Assembly: GCA_029204225.1 (NCBI GenBank)
Contig: CM055102.1
Coordinates: 27,136,922-27,200,921 of the forward strand
Reading direction: 5' to 3'
Source: Diphasiastrum complanatum
Taxonomy: Eukaryota > Streptophyta > Lycopodiopsida > Lycopodiales > Lycopodiaceae
DNA: 64,000 nucleotides
Below, piece after piece: positions 57,343 through 64,000 of the stretch (the stretch's first letter is position 1; every line of letters starts with the position of its first letter). The notes under the pieces are model-generated. The model searched no databases. It saw only the letters and a list, made by a program, of their open reading frames with translations, and had not been told where the DNA came from. The translations under genes were made by a program, and so were the position numbers.

Positions 57343-57935
57343 CTCCTTCTTCAACTAGTTTTAGCATAGACTTTGATAATACTCCAAGTGAAATCCTATG
57401 CTTCATGAACAAGTCTTTTCCCAATGCTTTGATGAAGATATCAACTACACATTCCCTTGAAGACACATGTTGAAGCTCCACCTCCTTTGCAATGACTCGC
57501 TCCCTCACAAAATGATATTGTATCTCAATATGCTTGCTCCTAGCATGAAAGATAGGATTGGATGCCATTCTTTGGGCTGATTGATTGTCACAAAAGATGA
57601 TTGGGCTCTCTGAAAATTCCAGCAAGTGAAGATCCTTGATCATCCTCTTGATCCATACCCTTTCCTTTGTGCAATGTGTAAGAGCTTTGTACTCGGCCTC
57701 ACTAGATGACAATGAGATAGTGGCTTGTTTCTTTGACATCCATGATATAGCTCCATCACCTATGAAAATACAATAAGAACTAATGGATTTCCTATCCATT
57801 ACATCTCCAGCATAGTCCGAATCTGAAAATCCAAAAATATTAGGTGATGATCCCTCATACAATATGCCAAAATCTCGAGTTCCAATGATGTACCTCAAAA
57901 CTCGCTTTCCTAGCTTCCAATGCTCCTAGCATAGT
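57338..57935 (-). CDS. Element A RNase H region
   Basis: After EHWKLGKRVL (connection; a stop lies just before it) come RYIIGTRDFGILYE, FSDSDYAGDVMDRKS (first catalytic Asp) and KQATISLSSSEAEYKAL (Glu). IFCDNQSAQRMASNP (Asp) and HIEIQYHFVRERV follow. Length and motifs are those of a normal copia RNase H end. It overlaps the purine tract and LTR border at its end. Confidence 0.8.
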
Positions 57936-59010
57936 TTTTGCCAATAGAACTTTGATCCATCATAAGAATGATCTTCTTCCTAAGAATAGATCTCCTTTCA
58001 ATGATCATGTAATTCTCAAAATAGAAACAACCATAATTGATATAGAGAATAGTGTCCACTTGGGATGCTTCACTATTTCTTACATCAATTTTACATGTAA
58101 AAATGTGATTAGAACATGAAGAATCAAATAGAATGTAAATGAAATGATTCCATCATGATTCCAACTCTGAACTCTCTGAAAAAATACAGCAAACAAACAA
58201 TAAATGTGAGTGATCAACTTTTGCTTGCATGTCTCCTCCTCCTTTGTCCTTTGTTGTCTTGTATCCACCATGATACTCCATGAATGAGCCTCCATCTTCA
58301 TCTTGCCACAAGAAACCATCAAACCTTGGAAATCCATGAGTAGGTGAGTACATAAATGATGCAAATCCAGCACCACATGACTCCATAAACCAAGTAGTTT
58401 GCACTAGTCCATCTTCAAGGTCTACTTGACACAAGAAAATGACCATGAATTCACCAAAAATTGACAATCTCCAAGTATTGGCACCAAGTAGCTCAACACT
58501 TGAGAACTTAGCCATGGATGAGTGACATAATGAACCTCCAATAGCTTCATTTCCATCAGAAAAATCAGTCAAGAATGCTAGTACAAATCCAACATCAAAA
58601 CAATGCTCACCAATGTAGCTAGTTTTACCATATCTTGACAATTTGCACACATCCACATGAAATTGCTCAAACATGAGATAGAACAAGTAAAGTAAACTTG
58701 AACAACACTTCCTTGCTGCTCCTTTGACCTTACTTGAGTCTTCAATATGCTGTAAAAACAGATCCATAACACCTTTGCCAATTACCTCTCCTTTGATGCT
58801 CTTGACTAGCTCCAAATTGCCACCTTCCCTTTTGACTAGTTGAAGCGCTTCGAGATCAAATTCTTGATCTTCAACTTGATCATCAAAGTCATTGAACAAA
58901 CTTTGTTTTCTAGATCCATTACTTGATTTTACAGCAATATAACATCCATCCACTTGCATAGCTCCATGTACACAAGAAGATCTTCCAAAAGATGTTTCAC
59001 TCTTCATAAG
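57936..59010 (-). other. RT-replacing module of element A
   Basis: About 1.07 kb between the pre-RT motif and EHWKLGKR. The first 860 bp are in the long ORF. The last 210 bp (57936-58152) follow its stop and contain the SEAS-x-VDT block (near 58050-58095) shared with element F. Normal copia RT would occupy about the same length. Confidence 0.7.
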
Positions 59011-61476
59011 AGATCGATACTCAAGATCCATTGCTTGGATCCACTCCTCTTCTTTCCTTGCTTGATCTACACTTGTAGGCTCATCCAAAGAGGTTATGAA
59101 AGCAACATAATTTCCGAAAACTACTTGCTTACCCTTTTGATCATATGTGAGCCTTAAAGGTACTTGTCTTTCTCTTGATGTTCTCCTTGGCTTTTGACTT
59201 GGTGAAGGTCCATCATCACCACCATCCAAAGTAGGATCCTTCTCATCAACATCAAGAATGTTAGATCCATCTACTTTACCATCAATGATGCTTGAAGACA
59301 CCTTTGGAATGTTTCCCTCATAAAAAATGACATCTCTACCAACAATCACTTTGTTAGTAGAAGGAATGTAAACCTTGTAGGCTTTACTCACCTCACTATA
59401 TCCAACAAAAATACCTCTTCTTGAAGATGGATCCTCCTTGGTCCTATCATCAAGAGTAATGTTGACATAGCATGTGCATCCAAAGGTTCTTAAAAAGTTG
59501 ACACTCGGCCTCCTCTTGAATAGCATCTCAAAAGGTGTCCTTCCATCCAAAATAGCACTCGGCCACCTATTGCACAAGAAATTGGCACACAACAAAGCTT
59601 GATCACAAAATAGTTTGTCAAGATTAGCACTTAACCTCATAGCTTTAGCACTTTCACATAAAGTCCTATTCTTCCTTTCAGCCACTCCATTTTGTTGTGG
59701 AGTCCTTGATGTTGTATACTCCCTCTTGATCCCATGCTCATCACAAAAGGCCTTGAACTTGTTAGATATGTACTCACCACCATTGTCACCTCTCAAGCAC
59801 TTGATCTTTGTGGAAAATTGGTTCTCCCTTGCATTCTTGAACTTGACAAAAACATCATACACTTCATCCTTGCTCTTTAGTAGATAGATCCAACAAAATC
59901 TACTAAAATCATCAATGAATGTTACATACATCTTAACTCCACTATTGCTAATTGTAGTATATCCATGAATATCCGAATGTACAAGTTGAAAAGGCTTTGT
60001 AGATCTAGAAATAGATCTAGTATAAGGTAGTCTATGTGACTTAGACAAAGCACAAGACTCACAAACATGCTTGTCATTACTTAAGGAACTTGGAAGACCA
60101 ATCACAACCTTCTTCCTTGCCATTACCTCCAATGACTTGAAGCTGAGGTGTCCCATCCTTTTGTGCCAAACCTCTTGAATAGAAATATGCTCCCTTGCAA
60201 CACATCCAATTTGGTTAGCAATAACACAAGCATCAAGTTTGAACAACTTCCCTTGACTTTTACCTTTTCCAATCAAGACATCCTTCCTTTTGATCAAACA
60301 AGCATCTCCATCAAACTCCACCTTGAGGCCCTTACTTAGCATTTGACTCACACTAAGCAAATTCTTGGTAATAGATGGAATAAACAAGACATCTTCCAAA
60401 TGAACATTCCTATTTGTAGAGAGAGAAATAGGAATTGTGCCAATCCCTTTGATTGCACACTCACTATCATTGGCCGTGTAGATCACCCTCTTGTCATCTC
60501 CATATGCCAACAAAGAAGTTGAGTACTCTTTGTGAAAGGTCATGTGTGAACTTGCTCCACTATCAATCCACCAAGGATCTAGATCTCCATCATTAGCAAG
60601 CATACATGAAGACATCACAAAAGCATCATCATTTGCATCTTGCACATCCAAACCATCCTCATCAAGAGTAAGATTACCTTGCTTGTCTCCTTGATCTCTC
60701 TTCTTCTTGTAGCACTCACTTGCAAAGTGTCCTTTGATGCCACAATAGAAGCACTTGAGCTTTGATCTATCCTTCTTTTTGCCACTTGAAGAAGCATCCA
60801 CTTGATCTTGCCCTTTAGACCACTTGCTTTTGGTTTTGCCCTTGAATTTGCCCTTTGTGAACATAGCATCCTCTTGAAGTGTCGATGTAGATCCACCTCT
60901 TGCTTGAAGCCTATATTCCTCATTGATCAAGATCTCTTGAAGATCCATCAAACTTGGCAAAGTCTTTTGAATAGCAATACTTTGAACAATGTTAGCATGA
61001 GCATCCAACAAGCCATTAAGAATCACTTGAATAAGCTCTCCTTCCTTAATGCTTTCATCTATGCAAGCTAACTCATCATTCAATGCTTTCATTCTCAAAA
61101 CAAAAGTACTTGGACTTTCTTCATTCTTTTGCGAACAAGAAAAGATTTGCCTTCTTAGAGTCAACACTCTAGAAGTAGACTTGGATTCATAAAGCTTCTT
61201 CAATGAATTCCAAGCTTCCAAAGATGATGTGCACTTACCAACTTCCTTGAGAAGTTCATTGGTAACATTCATCTTTATCATGTGTAGAGCCTTCTTGGCC
61301 CTCTTGTCATACCTCAATTGATCTTGTTGTGTTGCTGGTCTCTCCTCCAAACCTACAACAACATCCAAAACATCGTTCATCTCAAGAAGTGACTCCATCC
61401 TCACTTTCCATAATGAATAGCTACTTGAGGTAAGCCTATCATTGGCTTCCAACATGATTCCAATTGAGGTTGCCAT
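58153..61476 (-). CDS. Element A polyprotein: gag-protease-integrase fused to a non-RT module
   Basis: 1107 codons, uninterrupted, ATG 61474-61476. Gag (about 1-230) with KLYESKSTSRVLTLRRQIF; zinc knuckle CFYCGIKGHFASEC at about 243; protease DSGASSHM at about 305; GAG-pre-integrase WHKRMGHLSF at about 440. Integrase core about 500-660 with VHSDIHG, GDNGGEY and QQNGVAERKN (complete Asp/Asp/Glu). Then GRDVIFYEG and the pre-RT segment EEEWIQAMDLEYRSLMKSE at about 806-826. Residues 827-1107 show none of the RT motifs; they read GRSSCVHGAMQVDGCYIAVK, DLEALQLVKREGGN, LLYLFYLMFEQFHVDVC, SYIGEHCFDVGFVLAFL and GGYKTTKDKGGGD. A fusion with an intact frame in a young element argues against random decay. 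The role of the module is unknown. Confidence 0.85.
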   Translation of the reverse strand: MATSIGIMLEANDRLTSSSYSLWKVRMESLLEMNDVLDVVVGLEERPATQQDQLRYDKRAKKALHMIKMNVTNELLKEVGKCTSSLEAWNSLKKLYESKSTSRVLTLRRQIFSCSQKNEESPSTFVLRMKALNDELACIDESIKEGELIQVILNGLLDAHANIVQSIAIQKTLPSLMDLQEILINEEYRLQARGGSTSTLQEDAMFTKGKFKGKTKSKWSKGQDQVDASSSGKKKDRSKLKCFYCGIKGHFASECYKKKRDQGDKQGNLTLDEDGLDVQDANDDAFVMSSCMLANDGDLDPWWIDSGASSHMTFHKEYSTSLLAYGDDKRVIYTANDSECAIKGIGTIPISLSTNRNVHLEDVLFIPSITKNLLSVSQMLSKGLKVEFDGDACLIKRKDVLIGKGKSQGKLFKLDACVIANQIGCVAREHISIQEVWHKRMGHLSFKSLEVMARKKVVIGLPSSLSNDKHVCESCALSKSHRLPYTRSISRSTKPFQLVHSDIHGYTTISNSGVKMYVTFIDDFSRFCWIYLLKSKDEVYDVFVKFKNARENQFSTKIKCLRGDNGGEYISNKFKAFCDEHGIKREYTTSRTPQQNGVAERKNRTLCESAKAMRLSANLDKLFCDQALLCANFLCNRWPSAILDGRTPFEMLFKRRPSVNFLRTFGCTCYVNITLDDRTKEDPSSRRGIFVGYSEVSKAYKVYIPSTNKVIVGRDVIFYEGNIPKVSSSIIDGKVDGSNILDVDEKDPTLDGGDDGPSPSQKPRRTSRERQVPLRLTYDQKGKQVVFGNYVAFITSLDEPTSVDQARKEEEWIQAMDLEYRSLMKSETSFGRSSCVHGAMQVDGCYIAVKSSNGSRKQSLFNDFDDQVEDQEFDLEALQLVKREGGNLELVKSIKGEVIGKGVMDLFLQHIEDSSKVKGAARKCCSSLLYLFYLMFEQFHVDVCKLSRYGKTSYIGEHCFDVGFVLAFLTDFSDGNEAIGGSLCHSSMAKFSSVELLGANTWRLSIFGEFMVIFLCQVDLEDGLVQTTWFMESCGAGFASFMYSPTHGFPRFDGFLWQDEDGGSFMEYHGGYKTTKDKGGGDMQAKVDHSHLLFVCCIFSESSELES

Positions 61477-62064
61477 GTAGCAATGACCTGATCTTCTCTT
61501 TCAGCCTGTTTCAGTGCACAAAGCACTCCTTTGAACAACATCAAATGCTTTCAAAATAAATCACCAAGATTTGAAACTATCTCACAAATTCTCTTCTAGC
61601 ACTTATCCAAGCAAATCAACACATAGAATCATAGAATCTTGATCAACCTATGATCTATCCTCAATCTAATGACTTTTGCCACTTCCTAAGATTGAAACAC
61701 ACTCAAATGAAGTCCAGCAACCTCACTATCTAGAGATCCAATCAAAATTAGGGTTTTGACAAAATCACAAAAAATTGACTATTCCAAATCTACATGCAAA
61801 TGCTGAAAATTTGATATGCAATCTATAAGCCACCACTTAGGCTGAACCAATCATCCAAAAATCGGCCAAATCCAGCATGTGAATTCAAAAAATGGAATTG
61901 AACAAGTATACTGACCTATTTAGTGTTTTGATCTACAAAAGATCCAATCTACAAAAGCAAAAAATCCGATTTTGGTGTAGAATCCTCTCTAGCATGCTCT
62001 AGACTTGGTATCTTCACCAAATCATTGATAGATCTGATTTCATCCTTCATAACCTGAAACACAA
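61477..62064 (-). other. Element A leader
   Basis: About 590 bp between primer site and the ORF ATG; no ORF seen. Confidence 0.6.
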
Positions 62065-62076
62065 GCTTTGATACCA
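62065..62076 (-). other. Element A primer binding site
   Basis: Minus-strand TGGTATCAAAGC, adjoining the 5' LTR. Met-tRNA type. Confidence 0.85.
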
Positions 62077-62726
62077 TGTGAAAGATTTCAGATCCTTAAG
62101 ATCCAATCTACTTGAATGATCTTTGGTTAGAAAGATAAAGACACTACCAATTTCACCAATGTAGAAAAATCAGCATCTACACACAATTTGAGATGCAAAC
62201 ACTAATAGAACTTGATCAAACTTGAATGAAATGATTATGTACTGTTGCTGTCCATACAAATCCAGCAAGCTACTGTATTTCACACGTGTGGATCCAAAAA
62301 TAGCAAATATAGATCATTCTACACATAGAATTGCAAGCAATCACCAAGATAGTGCACCAATGGATAGTAGAACCCAAGAGAACCATGTATAAGCATGAAA
62401 TGAGATAGAGAAGAGAGAATATGACTCTCTCCATGAGCTACATCCTTTTATAACAGGTCCAAACCCTATTTGGCCACTTGGCTTTCCCACCAAAATGCTA
62501 ACCCTACCAATTTTGGGTCTAGATTCAATGTATCCAACTTATTCAAATTGAATCTACTCAAACTCGCATTCTATCTTTCCCACACTTTCAAAAAGTGTTT
62601 ATTCAAATGAAATTTAGACTAATGAACTTTGAAAAGTCAACCTCTAAGTCTAAAACAAGTTTTGGCCTCAATATGCCAAATATGGAAATATTGCAAAATG
62701 TGATGAAACTAGTTGAATCTTTCACA
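62077..62726 (-). repeat. Element A 5' LTR (650 bp)
   Basis: TGTGAAAGATTTC ... GAATCTTTCACA, with terminal inversion TGTGAAAGATT. It contains TTTCACACGTGTGG and, on the minus strand, a TATAAAAGGATG TATA box (about 62444-62455). Confidence 0.9.
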
Positions 62727-63296
62727 ATACTCAAGGACGAAGGATTATTCCCCTAGGTAGATGGCACAGAAGAGATGCCTACAACATCAGGCAAGGAGCT
62801 ACGTGAATGGAGGGACAAAAATGACAAGGCAATAGCCTTGCTATCATCTTCCATCGAAGATAGTCTCACACTTGACCTGACTACAATCTCCAAAGCTAAG
62901 GAGATGTGGGATGCATTACTCACCAGATTTCAGACGAAATCAAGAAGTCAAATCATGATGCTGGAAGATCAGTTGACAAATTTGCAGTGGGATGGAAAAG
63001 ACCTCACTTCTTTCGTAAGAAAGATGAAGGATCTCTTTCTATCACTACATAACTCTAGAGCAGAGAACGTTGTGTCAGTCGAGAAGCAGCTCACATACTT
63101 GTTGAGAGCCTTACCCAGATCATTCCAGACAACGAGGACCCTGCTCGCAAAAGATCCTACCATGAACCTTGAAAAGGAGATTGTCGAGATTCGAGAGAAA
63201 GTCGAGGCTAGAAAACACCTTCATCACAAGGATGGTTCTGATCAGGCCCTCTACGACAACAAAGAAAAATCCAAGAAACAATTTAAGCCTAAGAGG
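62727..63296 (+). pseudogene. Copia gag fragment split by element A
   Basis: It starts mid-codon run ILKDEGLFPWVDG directly at the end of element A, so A inserted here. LEDQLTNLQWDGKDLTSFV, LPRSFQTTRTLLAKD and EVEARKHL-like sequence match gag of element D (31483-31809) and the gag end of E. It stops at KKQFKPKR near 63296. The gag start, which should lie on the other side of A, is not found there. Confidence 0.8.
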
Positions 63297-63408
63297 GTGT
63301 GGAATCAGAGTAGTGGCCTCACATGTGTGGATGATAGTACTTGTACGGTTTGTAAACAGAGAGTAAAGTACTTAGAAATGCATTCCAATCACAAAAACAC
63401 AAGACAAA
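63297..63408. other. No gene; junction sequence
   Basis: Short stretch with TCACATGTGTGGATGA between gag fragment and LTR; nature unclear. Confidence 0.35.
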
Positions 63409-63996
63409 TGTGAAAAATACAAGCAAAACTAGAAATTGCCAATGTCTCATCAACTTCTCATTGATTTGGTTGATCCCTTTATAGATCAAGTACATCCACG
63501 AGCTGTGTACTGTCCAGCAAGCCTTCACACGTGTGACGAGTGCCTAGTCATCCAAATCCACCAATGGGAGCCATATGTGCTCATTTCCCAAAGTTGACTA
63601 TTCTCTTTGGCTAGAAAACAAAAAGCTAGTCTTCCACATTCATAGGAATATTTCCTATAAAATAGGATCTAATGGAATCTTCCTATCTTATCATCTAGAA
63701 GCTTATCCACACGTGTGAATGGTATCTTGACATGTGTGAGTAATAACTCATTCACATGGAAGTCCAATCTATTTACATAAAGTTTGACCAATTTGACCAA
63801 TTTCAAGATTCTACTCAAAGGTCAATTTCACACTATTGTAGATCTAACTAAAATCAATCTAACTTTATAAAAGTGACTTATGTACATTCTTTCACATGTG
63901 GGAACAGACTCCACACGTGTGAGATCCTATATCAAAATATCTTAAGATCTACAAAGTACATCAAGTTGGAATGATATTTTTAACATTTTTCATACA
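63409..63996 (-). repeat. LTR related to element F LTR
   Basis: It starts TGTGAAAAATACAAGC and ends AACATTTTTCATACA. The last part (CACATGTGGGAACAGACTCC ... ACACGTGTGAGATCCTATAT) parallels the end of the element F LTR. It is rich in CACACGTGTG words. Its partner LTR and interior would lie beyond 64000, or it is a solo LTR. Confidence 0.55.
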
Positions 63997-64000
63997 CCAT

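Larger units (their letters stand above)
57087..62726 (-). mobile_element. Element A: young copia element with RT replaced
   Basis: Minus orientation. 5' LTR 62077-62726, primer site 62065-62076, leader, 1107-codon ORF (58153-61476), RNase H ORF (57338-57898), purine tract GAAGAAGGAG and a 3' LTR reduced to 256 bp. The two LTRs differ at only 2 of 256 shared positions by eye, which indicates a recent insertion. The right side interrupts a copia gag (62727 onward). Confidence 0.85.

Overview
The window is nuclear DNA of a land plant with a large, repeat-choked genome. The evidence is a spliced plant-type kinase gene, Ty1/copia, Ty3/gypsy and LINE retrotransposons, a hAT-like DNA transposon, long TC/GA and TA microsatellites, and tRNA-Met-type primer binding sites. 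A fern or gymnosperm would fit the multi-kilobase introns, but the sequence does not settle the lineage. Nearly everything is mobile or decayed, and the one convincing host gene is the kinase.

Layout. 1-2.5 kb: two joined copies of a LINE whose 3' ends finish in AATAAA plus a TTTC tail. 2.9-3.3 kb: a copia gag relic. 3.8-17.7 kb: the 3' half of a receptor-like cytoplasmic kinase gene of the calmodulin-binding CRCK type. Its last intron (12.6 kb) holds two degenerate gypsy elements in an LTR-body-LTR-body-LTR array and a copia relic. 19.4-23.8 kb: a hAT-like transposon with a broken BED/DUF659 transposase and an antisense coiled-coil ORF, followed by a shorter non-autonomous relative; both lie in TA repeats. 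24.7-26 kb: a satellite-like array of TGCCACGTGGCA palindromes. 26-29.5 kb: microsatellites, a CTCGAATTTTT minisatellite and short duplications. 29.7-35.4 kb: scrambled copia halves in opposite orientations. 35.4-39.9 kb: a probable non-coding LTR retrotransposon derivative. 39.9-46.8 kb: a minus-strand LINE interrupted by a complete 5.3-kb LTR element (called F here) with 5-bp target duplications and no reverse transcriptase. 46.8-50.8 kb: an unrecognised minus-strand ORF with a TATA box, behind a decayed gypsy pol. 50.8-57.1 kb: copia fragments B and C. 57.1-62.7 kb: a young copia element (A) with a 1107-codon intact ORF. 62.7-64 kb: a gag fragment and an LTR related to that of F.

Most interesting signal. 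In element A the polyprotein runs gag, protease and integrase up to the conserved segment just before reverse transcriptase. It then continues in frame into about 280 residues with no reverse-transcriptase motif, and the RNase H region resumes about 1 kb later. Element F has the same pre-RT motif followed by related non-RT sequence, twice in tandem. The two share a SEAS-x-VDT block. This looks like a lineage of RT-less LTR elements in which a module of about 1 kb has replaced reverse transcriptase. They would have to move with enzymes supplied in trans. All homology statements here come from reading the sequence; no search was run.
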